A DNA stretch of 64,000 nt. It comes from Sporichthya polymorpha DSM 43042. GTDB taxonomy: Bacteria > Actinomycetota > Actinomycetes > Sporichthyales > Sporichthyaceae. The stretch lies in contig NZ_KB913029.1 of assembly GCF_000384115.1 (NCBI RefSeq), forward strand, positions 4,315,057 to 4,379,056, in the 5' to 3' direction. Every line of letters starts with the position of its first letter. The first letter of the stretch is position 1. The notes under the pieces were generated by a model, which worked only from the letters and a program-made list of their open reading frames with translations, ran no database searches and had not been told where the DNA came from. Shown piece by piece: positions 28,232 to 37,094 of the stretch. Both the position numbers and the translations under genes were made by a program.

Positions 28232-29707
28232 TTACGCGGGGCGCTCGGCGGCGGTGACGATGTTGCGGGTCATGCCGCCGAAGACGATGCCGTGGAAGGG
28301 CCAGACCGCCCACCAGTAGAGCTGGCCGGCAAGGCCGGAAGGGACGAAGACGGCGCGCTGGCGATAGACCGATCCTCCGTCAGATCCCGCGCTCACACCG
28401 AGTTCGAGCCACGCACGGCCGGGAACGCGCATCTCCGCGCGCAGTCGCAGCAGCCGTTCGGGACCGGTGTCGTCGAGGGCCTCGACGCGCCACCAGTCGA
28501 GCGCCTCGCCGACCTGGAGCCGGGTCGGGTTGCGGCGGCCCCGGCGGAGCCCGACGCCGCCGACGAGGCGGTCCAGCCAGCCCCGCACCGACCACGCGAG
28601 CGGGAACGAGTACCACCCGTTGTCGCCGCCGATCCCGGTCACGACCGCCCACAGGCGGTCCGGGTCGGCGGCGGCCTCCACCCGGCGCTCGTCGACGTAG
28701 GCGCTGCCGCCGGACCAGTCCGGGTCACTCGGCAGCGGGTCGGCGGGGGTGTCGCCGACGGCTGCGTCCGACCACCGGGTCTCGACCTCGCCGGCGCGGA
28801 CCCGCGCCAGCGCCAGCTCGACCGCGCGGTCGTACGGTGTCAGCCCGCCGCCGGGGTCGGGGACGTAGCGGGCAATGTCGTGCTCGGTGCAGACCATCTC
28901 GTGCACCAGCGACTCGATCAGCGGCGCCGCGAGTTTGCGGGGGACCGGGGTCACGAGATTGACCCAGTGCGAGCTCAGCCTCGGCGTCAGGAACGGGACG
29001 GGCAGCACCCGCCGGTGCGGCAGCTCGGCCACCGCGGCGTACCGCTGCATCATCTGGCGGTACGTCAGGACGTCCGGTCCGCCGATGTCGAACGTCCGAT
29101 TCACCTCCGGTGGCAGCTCGGCGGCGCCGACCAGGTAGTGCAGGACGTCCCGCACCGCGATCGGTTGCACGCGCCGATCCACCCACTGCGGGGTGACCAT
29201 CACCGGCAGCCGCTCGGTCAGGTACCGGAGCATCTCGAAGCTCGCCGACCCGGCGCCGAGGATCACCGCCGCGCCGAACACCGCCGCGGGGACGCCCGAG
29301 CGCAGGAAGATCTCGCCGACCTCGCTCCGGGAGGCGAGGTGGGGCGAGAGGTCCTCACCGTCGGTGGGGCGCAGCCCGCCGAGGTAGACGATCCGGCCCA
29401 CGCGGGCCGCCCGCGCCGCGTCGGCGGTGATCAGCGCGCCCTGGCGATCCACCGACTCGAAGCTGCTCCGCTGCAGGGAGTGCACGAGGTAGTACAGGAC
29501 GTCGACGTCGCCGCACGCCTTCGCCATGGCGTCCGCGTCGGTCACGTCGCCCCGGACGACCTCGACCCGGTCGCGCCAGGGCACGTCCCGGAGCTTCTCG
29601 GGGTCACGGGCGAGGGCCCGGACCTCGTGGCCCGCGTCGAGGAGGCGGGGGACCAGGCGCCCGCCGATGTAGCCGGTCGTCCCGGTCACGAGTATCCGCA
29701 CTGCCAT
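28232..29707 (-). CDS. SDR-type NAD(P)-binding oxidoreductase with C-terminal DUF2867
   Basis: The 491-residue protein has an atypical/extended SDR domain at the N-terminus with [12 protein letters not shown] (nucleotide-binding, residues 7-18), [13 protein letters not shown] and [15 protein letters not shown]. The C-terminal 150 residues ([20 protein letters not shown] to [13 protein letters not shown]) fit DUF2867, a START/SRPBCC-like domain often fused to such SDRs. The reaction is unknown. Its ATG lies only 11 bp from the divergent mpg GTG, so the two promoters must overlap each other's coding region. A repeat hairpin follows the stop. Confidence 0.87.
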   Translation of the reverse strand: MAVRILVTGTTGYIGGRLVPRLLDAGHEVRALARDPEKLRDVPWRDRVEVVRGDVTDADAMAKACGDVDVLYYLVHSLQRSSFESVDRQGALITADAARAARVGRIVYLGGLRPTDGEDLSPHLASRSEVGEIFLRSGVPAAVFGAAVILGAGSASFEMLRYLTERLPVMVTPQWVDRRVQPIAVRDVLHYLVGAAELPPEVNRTFDIGGPDVLTYRQMMQRYAAVAELPHRRVLPVPFLTPRLSSHWVNLVTPVPRKLAAPLIESLVHEMVCTEHDIARYVPDPGGGLTPYDRAVELALARVRAGEVETRWSDAAVGDTPADPLPSDPDWSGGSAYVDERRVEAAADPDRLWAVVTGIGGDNGWYSFPLAWSVRGWLDRLVGGVGLRRGRRNPTRLQVGEALDWWRVEALDDTGPERLLRLRAEMRVPGRAWLELGVSAGSDGGSVYRQRAVFVPSGLAGQLYWWAVWPFHGIVFGGMTRNIVTAAERPA

Positions 29708-29718
29708 AACGTGCCCCG

Positions 29719-30333
29719 GTGGCCCGTTCCGACACCCTGCCCCGGTCGTTCTACGACCGCCCGGTCCTCGACGTCGCCGCCGACCTGCTCGGCGCGGTGA
29801 TCGTCGCCGGCCCCGTCGCGGTCCGCCTGACCGAGGTCGAGGCCTACGACGGGGCCAACGACCCGGCCTCCCACGCCTACCGGGGCCTCACCCCGCGAAC
29901 CCGGGTGATGTTCGGCCCACCCGGACACCTCTACGTCTACTTCACGTACGGGATGCACCACTGCGCGAACCTGGTCTGCGGACCGGACGGCACGGCCGCC
30001 GCGGTCCTGCTGCGCGCGGGCGAGGTCGTCGACGGGATCGACGTGGCCCGCACCCACCGCCCCGCCGTGACGCGCGACACCGCGCTGGCCCGGGGCCCGG
30101 CCAACCTGGTCCGGGCGCTCGGGCTCGGCCCGGAGCACAACGGGGCCGACGTCGTCGCCGGGCGGGAGGTCCGGGTCCGGCGCAGCACGTCCCCGAGGGC
30201 GGAGATCCGCACCGGCCCTCGGGTCGGGGTCAGCGCCGGGGCGACGCGGCCCTGGCGCTTCTGGCTGGCCGACGACCCGACCGTCAGCGCGTACCGCGCC
30301 GGAACTCGGAAGCAGCGGGGGAACCCGCGGTGA
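29719..30333 (+). CDS. mpg: 3-methyladenine DNA glycosylase (AAG/MPG family)
   Basis: The enzyme removes alkylated purines from DNA in base-excision repair. The 204-residue protein begins [20 protein letters not shown], then has the catalytic Glu in [41 protein letters not shown], and [11 protein letters not shown]. Length fits the family. The GTG at 29719 is the only start compatible with the conserved N-terminus. The stop overlaps a GTG in the tyrS frame. This mpg-tyrS pair next to argH is a common actinobacterial arrangement, here interrupted by the accessory block upstream. Confidence 0.94.
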   Translation: MARSDTLPRSFYDRPVLDVAADLLGAVIVAGPVAVRLTEVEAYDGANDPASHAYRGLTPRTRVMFGPPGHLYVYFTYGMHHCANLVCGPDGTAAAVLLRAGEVVDGIDVARTHRPAVTRDTALARGPANLVRALGLGPEHNGADVVAGREVRVRRSTSPRAEIRTGPRVGVSAGATRPWRFWLADDPTVSAYRAGTRKQRGNPR

Positions 30334-30339
30334 GAGAAT
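30334..30339 (+). promoter_or_regulatory. -10-like element before tyrS
   Basis: GAGAAT ends 8 nt before GTG 30348. The same hexamer with 7-nt spacing lies before steA (39740-39745). It supports a leaderless start at 30348. Confidence 0.4.
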
Positions 30340-30347
30340 TCCGCCCC

Positions 30348-31613
30348 GTGACCATCTTGGACGACCTCCGCTGGCGCGACCTCGTCGCGCAGACCACCGA
30401 TCCCGACGCCCTGACCGCCGCGCTCGCGGCCGGCCCGGTCACGCTGTACTGCGGTTTCGACCCGACCGCGCCGAGCCTGCACGTCGGGCATCTGGTGCAG
30501 GTGCTGACGCTGCGCCGGTTCCAGCAGGCCGGGCACCGGGTCATCGCGCTCGTCGGGGGTGCCACCGGGCTGATCGGCGACCCGAAGGAGACGTCCGAGC
30601 GGAGCCTGAACACCAAGGACGTCGTCGGGGAGTGGGTCGGGAGGATCCGCGCCCAGATCGAGCCGTTCCTCGACTTCACCGGCGACAACCCGGCGCTCAT
30701 GGTCAACAACCTCGACTGGACCGCGTCGCTGTCGACGATCGACTTCCTCCGCGACATCGGCAAGCACTTCCCGGTCAACCGGATGCTGGCGCGCGACGCC
30801 GTCGACAAGCGTCTGAACTCCGAGGTGGGCATCTCCTACACCGAGTTCAGCTACGTCCTGCTGCAGTCGATGGACTACCTCGAGCTCTACCGCCGCCACG
30901 GCTGCTCGCTGCAGATCGGCGGCTCGGACCAGTGGGGCAACATCACAGCCGGAGCCGAGCTGATCCGCCGGATCGAGGCGGGCAAGGCCCACGCGCTGAC
31001 GACTCAGCTGCTCACCAAGGCCGACGGCACCAAGTTCGGCAAGACCGAGTCCGGGACGGTGTGGCTCGACCCGGCGCTGACGAGCCCGTACGCGTTCTTC
31101 CAGTTCTGGGTGAACACCGACGACCGGGACGTGATCGGCTACCTCAAGTGCCTCACGTTCCTGCCTCAGGAGCGGATCGAGGAGCTGGAGAAGGCGACCG
31201 CCGAGCGCCCGGGCGCCCGGGAGGCCCAGCGCGCCCTCGCGCAGGAGCTGACGACGCTCGTCCATGGCGCCGAGCAGACCGCCGCGGTCCAGCTCGCCAG
31301 CTCGGCCCTGTTCGGCCGCGGCGAGCTCCGGGACCTCGACGCCGCGACCCTCGCCGCCGCGCTCGGCGAGCTCCCCAGCACCACCGTCAGCGGGCCGCTG
31401 CCGACCGTGGCGGAGCTCCTGGTCGCCACCGGCCTGGAGAAGAGCAACAACAGCGCCCGCCGCACCATCTCCGAGGGCGGGGCCTACGTGAACAACGTCA
31501 AGGTCACCGAGGAGGCGGCCGTTCCGGCGGCGAGTGACCTGCTTCACGGGGATTGGCTCGTACTTCGCCGGGGCAAGCGGAACCTTGCCGCGGTCCGGGT
31601 CGTAGGTTCCTAG
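30348..31613 (+). CDS. tyrS: Tyrosyl-tRNA synthetase
   Basis: This class I synthetase charges tRNA-Tyr. The 421-residue protein has [17 protein letters not shown] with the HIGH-type HVGH, the Tyr-binding GGSDQWGN, and the KFGKT (KMSKS-type) loop in [13 protein letters not shown]. An S4 RNA-binding domain is at the C-terminus ([11 protein letters not shown]). GTG 30348 matches the start of homologues (V/M-T-I-x-D-x-L-x-W). A GTG at 30330 in frame overlaps the mpg stop and would add six residues, giving translational coupling as an alternative. Confidence 0.96.
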   Translation: MTILDDLRWRDLVAQTTDPDALTAALAAGPVTLYCGFDPTAPSLHVGHLVQVLTLRRFQQAGHRVIALVGGATGLIGDPKETSERSLNTKDVVGEWVGRIRAQIEPFLDFTGDNPALMVNNLDWTASLSTIDFLRDIGKHFPVNRMLARDAVDKRLNSEVGISYTEFSYVLLQSMDYLELYRRHGCSLQIGGSDQWGNITAGAELIRRIEAGKAHALTTQLLTKADGTKFGKTESGTVWLDPALTSPYAFFQFWVNTDDRDVIGYLKCLTFLPQERIEELEKATAERPGAREAQRALAQELTTLVHGAEQTAAVQLASSALFGRGELRDLDAATLAAALGELPSTTVSGPLPTVAELLVATGLEKSNNSARRTISEGGAYVNNVKVTEEAAVPAASDLLHGDWLVLRRGKRNLAAVRVVGS

Positions 31614-31649
31614 GCAGGGCGAGCGGCGTCCTGACGAGGAAGGGCGCAC

Positions 31650-32654
31650 ATGGACCTGGAGATCAGCGGACTCACCTGGACGCTGACGGTCGCCCTGGTG
31701 GTCGGCCTGCTGGCCTTCGACCTGATTCTCGGCGTGCTGCGACCCCACAAGGTCGGGTTCGGCGAGGCGATCGCGTGGACGATCTTCTACGTCGGCGTGG
31801 CGGTGGCGTTCGGCATCTGGTTCACGATGGCGCACGGCGGCGACTACGGGACCGAGTTCTTCGCCGGCTACATCGTCGAGTACAGCCTGAGCGTCGACAA
31901 CCTGTTCGTCTTCGTCATCATCATGACGACGTTCGCGGTGCCCGAGGCCTACCAGCAGAAGGTGCTGACGTTCGGCATCGTGCTGGCGCTGGCGATGCGC
32001 GCGATCTTCATCATGGCCGGCGCGGCCCTGCTGGCGGCGTTCTCGTTCATGTTCCTGCTCTTCGGGCTCCTGCTCCTGTTCACCGCGGTCCAGCTCTTCC
32101 GGCACCGTGACGAGGACCCGGACATCGAGAACAACGGCGTGGTCAAGGCCGCGCGCCGCCTGCTGCCCGTGACGAACGAGTACGTCGGCGGGAAACTGAT
32201 CACCAAGATCGACGGCCGCAAAATGGTCACCCCGCTGCTCGTCGTGCTGATCGCGATCGGGTCCATCGACCTCCTCTTCGCCCTGGACTCGATCCCCGCG
32301 GTCTTCGGCGTCACCGAGGAGGCCTACATCGTCTTCGCGGCCAACGCCTTCGCGCTGATGGGCCTGCGGGCGCTGTTCTTCCTCGTCAAGGGCCTGCTCG
32401 ACCGCTTGGTGTACCTGTCCACCGGCCTCGCGATCATCCTGGGCTTCATCGGCGTCAAGCTCGTCCTGCACTGGCTGCACGAGGACGTCTGGCACGACGC
32501 CCCGCAGATCAGCACGCCGGTCAGCCTCGGCGTCATCGTCGTCGTGCTGACGATCGTGACGGTCGCCAGCCTGATCAAGACCCGGCAGGACCCGACCGCG
32601 AAGGCCCACGCCGGCACCCTGCTCGGCGAGCCCTCGAAGAAGGCCGACGAGTAG
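31650..32654 (+). CDS. TerC-family integral membrane protein
   Basis: The 334-residue protein has about nine hydrophobic helices and the TerC signature acidic residues inside helices: EYSLSVDNLFVFVIIM (near 75-90) and LLFALDSIPAVFGV (near 210-223). TerC/Alx proteins are linked to metal (manganese) export and redox or tellurite stress. A cytoplasmic loop (about 150-195) contains PVTNEYVGGKLITKIDGRKM, typical of this family. A GAGGAAGGG site lies before ATG 31650. It is 36 bp after tyrS and convergent with the oxidoreductase gene 21 bp further on. Confidence 0.92.
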   Translation: MDLEISGLTWTLTVALVVGLLAFDLILGVLRPHKVGFGEAIAWTIFYVGVAVAFGIWFTMAHGGDYGTEFFAGYIVEYSLSVDNLFVFVIIMTTFAVPEAYQQKVLTFGIVLALAMRAIFIMAGAALLAAFSFMFLLFGLLLLFTAVQLFRHRDEDPDIENNGVVKAARRLLPVTNEYVGGKLITKIDGRKMVTPLLVVLIAIGSIDLLFALDSIPAVFGVTEEAYIVFAANAFALMGLRALFFLVKGLLDRLVYLSTGLAIILGFIGVKLVLHWLHEDVWHDAPQISTPVSLGVIVVVLTIVTVASLIKTRQDPTAKAHAGTLLGEPSKKADE

Positions 32655-32675
32655 GGCACCGGCGGCGACGCTCCG

Positions 32676-34829
32676 TCAGGCGAGGTCGACCTCGACCCAG
32701 GTGTCGGAGAACGTCGGGGCGTTGCCGAGGTCCGCGAACTCGAACGGGGTCACCGCGCTGACCGTGGCGAGCTCCTTCGCGTGCTTGCGCCAGCCGCCCA
32801 TGTGGACGGCGACGACGCCGGGACCGGTCTCGTCCGTCACCTTGGCGACGACGACGAACGACCCGCGCTCGTTGTGGACCCGCACCGCGTCGCCGTCGGC
32901 GATGTTCCGCGCCGCGGCGTCGGACGGGTGGATCAGCAGCGCGGGCTCGCCCTGGATTCGCCGCTGCTGCGGCTGGTCGGCGAAGCTCGAGTTCAGGTAG
33001 GCGTGGGACTTCGGCGAGACGAGGTTGAGCCGGTTCCCGGCGTCCGGCCCGAACGCGGACTCGCGCGGCGGGATCCAGTGCGGCAGCGGGTCGACCGCCT
33101 GCCCGGGCTGGTGCTCCTCCGAGCCCTGCCGGAACAGCCCGAGGACGAAGTTCCCCATGGCCGCCGCGGCCGCGGTGAACTCGACCTTTCCCGACGGCGT
33201 CGGGAACCCGCCCTCGGCGTAGGGCGCGTAGGAGTCGGCGTCGGGCAGCCGCAGTCGGGCCCAGCCGTCGGTGGCGAGGGACTCCGGCGTGATGCCCTCC
33301 ATCTGCGGGGCGGACCAGTCGAACGCCGCGGCGATCATCTCGTCGTCGGTGCGGGTGAAGTAGGGCTCGGGAAAGCCCATCCGCTGCCCGAGGCGGCGGA
33401 ACAGCTCGGTGTTCGGGATGGCCTCGCCGAGCGGCTCGATCGCCCGGTTATTCCGCGTGATGTAGAAGTGCCCCCAGCTGAACATGACGTCGTCCTGCTC
33501 GAGCTGGGTCGTCGCCGGCAGCACGATGTCCGCGTAGTCGGCGGTGTCGGTCTGGAAGTGCTCGGAGACGACCGTGAACAGGTCCTCGCGGGCCAGCCCG
33601 GCCAGCAGCTTGTCCTGCTCCGGGCAGACCACGAGCGGGTTGGTGTTGTAGACCATCAGGGCCTGGATGGGCGGGTCGAGCTCGAGCTCGCCGGTCAGCG
33701 CGCGGCCGAGCAGGAACTGGTTGACGACGCGCGTGCCGGGCCGAATCAGCTCCGCGCCGAGCAGGGCCGGCCAGTTCACCGGGAACGCCCACAGCGGCAG
33801 GGCGAGGATGCCGCCGCCGGGCCGCCGCCAGGCGCCGACGAGACCCGGCAGGCAGGTCAGCGCGCGCACCGTCTGGCCACCGCCCGCGTGCCGTTCGATC
33901 GCGACGCCGATGCGGATCATCGACGGCTGCGTCGTCGCGTACTCCCGCGCGAGCGTGCGGATGTCGTCGGCGGGGACGCCGGTCTGCTCGGCCGCCCACT
34001 CCGGCGGATACTGCCGCACCCGCTCGGCGAGCTCGTCGAACCCGACGGTGTGGTTCGCGACGTAGTCGGCGTCGTGCAGGCCCTCGCCGATGATCACGTG
34101 CATCATCGCGAGCGCGAGCGCCGTGTCGGTCCCGGGCCGGATCGGGATGTGCCAGTCCGCGTGCTTGGCCGTCTTCGTGCGCAGCGGGTCGACGACCACG
34201 ACCTTCGCCCCGCGCCGCTGCGCCTCGGCGATGAACGGCCACAGGTGCAGGTTGGTGCTGATCGGGTTGCAGGCCCAGATCAGGATGAACTTCGAGTGGA
34301 CGAAGCTCTCCGGGTCGACACCGGCGGCCGGGCCCAGCGTCATGACGTAGGCGGTCGAGGCCCCGGAGTCGCAATAGGTGCGCTCGCTGATCGTCGCGCC
34401 GAGCTTGTTGAAGAACGGATCGCCGACGTTGAGCCCGTTGAGGATGCCCTGGGTGCCGAGGTAGCTCGCGGGCAGAATCGCCTCGGGGCCGTAGGTGTCC
34501 GCGATCTCGTGGAACCGGGTCGCGATCTCGTCGAGCGCCTCGTCCCAGCTGATGCGGGCGAACTGCCCACTGCCCTTCGGGCCGGTGCGCCGCATCGGGT
34601 ACAGCACGCGGCCGGGGGAGTACACCGTGTCGACGAAGTTGTTGAGCTTGACGCACAGACCGCCCTGAGTGAACGGGTGGTCCGGGTCCCCGCGGACCTC
34701 GGTGGCGACGCCGTCGACCACCGTCACGCGCATCGCGCAGGTGTCGGGGCAGTCGTGCGGGCAGGCGGCCCGCACGGTCCGGGTCCGGGCGGCAGTGTCG
34801 GATTCGGAGTCGGGCAGGACAGCGGTCAT
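32676..34829 (-). CDS. Molybdopterin-dependent oxidoreductase (DMSO-reductase superfamily), substrate unknown
   Basis: The 717-residue protein opens with a 4Fe-4S site, ACPHDCPDTC (CX3CX3C) and a fourth Cys in GGLCVK, then the large Mo-bisMGD domains (WACNPISTNLHL, VVVDPLRTKTA) and a C-terminal molydopterin dinucleotide-binding domain (LVSPKSHAYLNSSF...DGDAVRVHNERG). The stretch RTYCDSGASTAY falls where the metal ligand usually lies. There is no Tat signal, so it is probably cytoplasmic. ATG 34829 has GAGAGG upstream; the frame extends to 35405, but that part runs into the divergent AraC gene. Neighbouring subunits are absent. The AraC regulator may control it. Confidence 0.88.
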   Translation of the reverse strand: MTAVLPDSESDTAARTRTVRAACPHDCPDTCAMRVTVVDGVATEVRGDPDHPFTQGGLCVKLNNFVDTVYSPGRVLYPMRRTGPKGSGQFARISWDEALDEIATRFHEIADTYGPEAILPASYLGTQGILNGLNVGDPFFNKLGATISERTYCDSGASTAYVMTLGPAAGVDPESFVHSKFILIWACNPISTNLHLWPFIAEAQRRGAKVVVVDPLRTKTAKHADWHIPIRPGTDTALALAMMHVIIGEGLHDADYVANHTVGFDELAERVRQYPPEWAAEQTGVPADDIRTLAREYATTQPSMIRIGVAIERHAGGGQTVRALTCLPGLVGAWRRPGGGILALPLWAFPVNWPALLGAELIRPGTRVVNQFLLGRALTGELELDPPIQALMVYNTNPLVVCPEQDKLLAGLAREDLFTVVSEHFQTDTADYADIVLPATTQLEQDDVMFSWGHFYITRNNRAIEPLGEAIPNTELFRRLGQRMGFPEPYFTRTDDEMIAAAFDWSAPQMEGITPESLATDGWARLRLPDADSYAPYAEGGFPTPSGKVEFTAAAAAMGNFVLGLFRQGSEEHQPGQAVDPLPHWIPPRESAFGPDAGNRLNLVSPKSHAYLNSSFADQPQQRRIQGEPALLIHPSDAAARNIADGDAVRVHNERGSFVVVAKVTDETGPGVVAVHMGGWRKHAKELATVSAVTPFEFADLGNAPTFSDTWVEVDLA

Positions 34830-34866
34830 CGACGTACCTCTCCACAGCGCGGCGGCGCCAGGCGGT

Positions 34867-34958
34867 GCGCCACCTCGTGCGGGCATCGTTCCCCCGTGCT
34901 CATCGTCAGGCCATGACGTGGAGCGACATCCGTCGTAATCTCGGCGCCACGTCGCACC
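34867..34958. promoter_or_regulatory. Directly repeated GCGCCAC motifs in the AraC/oxidoreductase gap
   Basis: GCGCCACCTCG (34867-34877) and GCGCCACGTCG (34945-34955) are spaced 78 bp apart in the same orientation. There is also a GACGTGG...CCACGTC inverted repeat (34915-34953). These are possible binding sites, low certainty. Confidence 0.3.
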
Positions 34959-34989
34959 ACCTCGATGGAGATCCCGCGAGGAGACCCCG

Positions 34990-35934
34990 GTGGCCCCAAC
35001 CGTCGACCTGGCGCCCGCCAGCACGGGACGCCTCGACCTCTGGCGCGACCTGATCCGGGACCACTTCGTCTCCCTCGACGTCGACGCGCCCCGGCCGGAC
35101 GGTTTCCGCGGCCAGGTGCGGACCGTCGAGCTGGGCGACCTGCGGGTCGCGGAGGTCGCCTCGATCCCGCAGTCCGCGCACCGCACCGCTGCGCTGGCCC
35201 GCGCCGACGCCACGCGCTGGTTCCAGATCGGCCTGCTCACCGGGGGAGCCGCGCGCCTGACGCAGGACGGCCGCGAGTGCGAGCTGCGCCCCGGCGACTT
35301 CGCGCTGTACGAGACCGACCGGCCCTTCACCTGGGACCTCGGGCACGGCACCGATCCCTGGCGCCTGCTGGTGTTCACCTGGCCCCGCGCCGCCGTCGAC
35401 CTCACCGAGACCGAGGCCGTCGACCTGACTGCACGTCAGCTCGCCGGTGGAGACGGCTTCTCCGGCGTCGTCAGCCGGATGCTGCGCGATCTCGCCGGCA
35501 ACGCGCCCGCGATCGCGCGCGACCCGCGCGCCGACGCGGCCGACCTGGCGCGCCGCGTCGCCGGGCTCGCCGTCACGGCGGCCGGGACCGTGCGCCCGGC
35601 CCCGCCGCCGGCGGACGCCCGCCTGCGGGCCCGGATCGAGGCGTACCTACGCGCGAACCTCGCCGACCCGGCCCTGTCCCCGGAGACGATCGCCGCGGCG
35701 CACTTCATCTCCACCCGTCACCTGCACCGCCTGTTCGCCGGGACCGGCCGGACGGTCGGGCAGTGGCTGCGGGCGGAGCGGCTCGACCGCGCCCGCCACG
35801 ACCTCGTCACCGGCCGTGGCGGCGTGGCGGAGATCTCCCGCCGCTGGGGCTTCAGCGACCCCGCCGTGTTCAGCCGGGCGTTCAAGGCCGCCTACGGCAC
35901 GGCGCCGAGCCGACATCTCCCCGGCTCCGGGTAG
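34990..35934 (+). CDS. AraC-family transcriptional regulator
   Basis: The 314-residue protein has an N-terminal cupin-like effector domain (AraC_binding_2 type, about 20-170; GGAARLTQDGRECELRPGDF, ALYETDRPFTWDL) and a C-terminal double HTH (about 210-310): PETIAAAHFISTRHLHRLF and VAEISRRWGFSDPAVFSRAF. The start is a GTG at 34990 with no strong ribosome site. It is divergent from the molybdopterin oxidoreductase gene (160-bp gap), its most likely target. The gap holds two similar GCGCCAC-TCG motifs (34867 and 34945) in the same orientation, as AraC sites often are. Confidence 0.87.
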   Translation: MAPTVDLAPASTGRLDLWRDLIRDHFVSLDVDAPRPDGFRGQVRTVELGDLRVAEVASIPQSAHRTAALARADATRWFQIGLLTGGAARLTQDGRECELRPGDFALYETDRPFTWDLGHGTDPWRLLVFTWPRAAVDLTETEAVDLTARQLAGGDGFSGVVSRMLRDLAGNAPAIARDPRADAADLARRVAGLAVTAAGTVRPAPPPADARLRARIEAYLRANLADPALSPETIAAAHFISTRHLHRLFAGTGRTVGQWLRAERLDRARHDLVTGRGGVAEISRRWGFSDPAVFSRAFKAAYGTAPSRHLPGSG

Positions 35935-35944
35935 CGTGGCCGCC

Positions 35945-36271
35945 GTGACCGACGCCTGGACCGACCCCGCCGTGGAGGAGGAGTCCGCCGAGACCCCCGA
36001 CGAGCGTGGAGATGACATCTCCACTGCGGAGCAGGGGCCGGTCGACGAGTTCCCCGCCGACGAGCCCGCGGGGATTCCGGACGAGCCGGAGCCGTTCGTC
36101 GAGGAGATCGCGGCCGCGGCGGACCTGCCGGAGACCGGGGACGCGCGGGTGGACGAGGTCCTGAACAAGCTGGCGGGGATCGAGCAGCTGCCGACCGCCG
36201 AGCACGTGGCCGTCTACGACGAGGTGCACCGCGGGCTGCAGGACGCGCTGGCGAACCTCGACCAGGGCTGA
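35945..36271 (+). CDS. Small acidic protein upstream of tlyA
   Basis: The 108-residue product is strongly acidic, with a disordered N-terminal two-thirds (Glu/Asp/Pro-rich) and a helical C-terminus (ARVDEVLNKLAGIEQLPTAE, then VYDEVHRGLQDALANLDQ). Small proteins with this helical ending precede tlyA in many actinobacteria; their role is unknown. GTG 35945 is used, with GTG 35936 also possible. Residues 22-28 (RGDDIST) are encoded by coding-palindrome copy B. The gene is 10 bp after araC-type gene end and 1 bp before tlyA, so it begins the tlyA operon or is joined to it. Confidence 0.75.
   Translation: MTDAWTDPAVEEESAETPDERGDDISTAEQGPVDEFPADEPAGIPDEPEPFVEEIAAAADLPETGDARVDEVLNKLAGIEQLPTAEHVAVYDEVHRGLQDALANLDQG
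36006..36024 (+). repeat. Coding palindrome family, copy B
   Basis: A perfect 19-bp palindrome, GTGGAGATG-A-CATCTCCAC, read as R-G-D-D-I-S-T in the acidic N-terminal region of the small protein. Same frame and central A as the other copies. Confidence 0.85.
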
Positions 36272-36272
36272 G

Positions 36273-37094
36273 GTGCCTCCGCGCAGGTTGCGCCTCGACG
36301 CGGAGCTCGTGCGACGCGGGCTGGCGCGGTCGCGGGAGCACGCGTCCGAGATCATCGGGGCCGGCCGGGTGAGTGTCGGGGGCCGGACGGCGACGAAGCC
36401 CGCCACGCAGGTGGAGTCCGCGGACCCGATCGTGGTCACGGAGGACGAGTCCGACCCCAACTACGCCTCGCGGGGCGGGCACAAGCTCGCCGGCGCGCTC
36501 GACGCCTTTGACGCCCGACCCGGCGGCGGGCCCCGGATCGAGGGTCGCCGCTGTCTGGACGCAGGCGCCTCGACGGGCGGGTTCACTGACGTCCTGCTCC
36601 GCCGGGGCGCGGCGCACGTCGTCGCCGTGGCTGTCGGTTACGGCCAGCTGGCCTGGCCGATCCAGTCGCACGAACGCGTCACCGTCCGCGACCGGACCAA
36701 CGTCCGCACGCTCACGCCCGAGGAGGCCGGGGACCCGCCGCCCGAGCTGATCGTGGCCGACCTGTCGTTCATCTCCCTGGTCAAGGTGCTGCCGGCCCTC
36801 GCCGGGGTCGCCGCGCCCGAGGCGGACCTCGTCCTGATGGTGAAGCCGCAGTTCGAGGTCGGGAAGGCCAATCTGCCCGCCGGCGCGGTGGTCCGCGACC
36901 CGGAGCTGCGGGCCGCGGCCGTGCGGTCGGTCGCCGCCGCGGCGGCGGAACTGGGCCTGGGGATCCGCGGGGTCACGGCGAGCCCTCTGCCCGGACCGAG
37001 CGGCAACGTCGAATACTTCCTCTGGATGGCCGCGGGCGCTCCGCCCCTGGACGACGCCGATCTGGCGGCGGCGATCGAGGCAGGACCCCAGTGA
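36273..37094 (+). CDS. tlyA: 16S/23S rRNA 2'-O-methyltransferase TlyA
   Basis: TlyA methylates ribose 2'-OH groups on rRNA (known target of capreomycin action in mycobacteria). The 273-residue protein has an N-terminal S4 RNA-binding domain (RLRLDAELVRRGLARSREHA) and an FtsJ/RrmJ-like methyltransferase domain with YASRGGHKLAGAL and the SAM site LDAGASTGGFTDVLL, then VADLSFISLVKVLP and MVKPQFEVG. The start is GTG 36273, one base past the preceding stop. It overlaps nadK by 4 bp (GTGA). Confidence 0.95.
   Translation: MPPRRLRLDAELVRRGLARSREHASEIIGAGRVSVGGRTATKPATQVESADPIVVTEDESDPNYASRGGHKLAGALDAFDARPGGGPRIEGRRCLDAGASTGGFTDVLLRRGAAHVVAVAVGYGQLAWPIQSHERVTVRDRTNVRTLTPEEAGDPPPELIVADLSFISLVKVLPALAGVAAPEADLVLMVKPQFEVGKANLPAGAVVRDPELRAAAVRSVAAAAAELGLGIRGVTASPLPGPSGNVEYFLWMAAGAPPLDDADLAAAIEAGPQ

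Noticed and set aside
27978-28313. ORFs in the HNH-SDR gap (111 codons minus, 61 codons plus)
   Set aside because: They overlap the SDR 3' end or the repeat, lack ribosome sites and have shadow-like composition.
32676-35405. Longer 909-residue version of the molybdopterin oxidoreductase
   Set aside because: The extra N-terminus crosses the intergenic region and the divergent AraC gene and has no similarity to the family; ATG 34829 has a good ribosome site.
35447-36271. 274-codon version of the small acidic protein
   Set aside because: The upstream part is out of frame within the AraC regulator gene; only the part after 35936/35945 is acidic and non-shadow-like.
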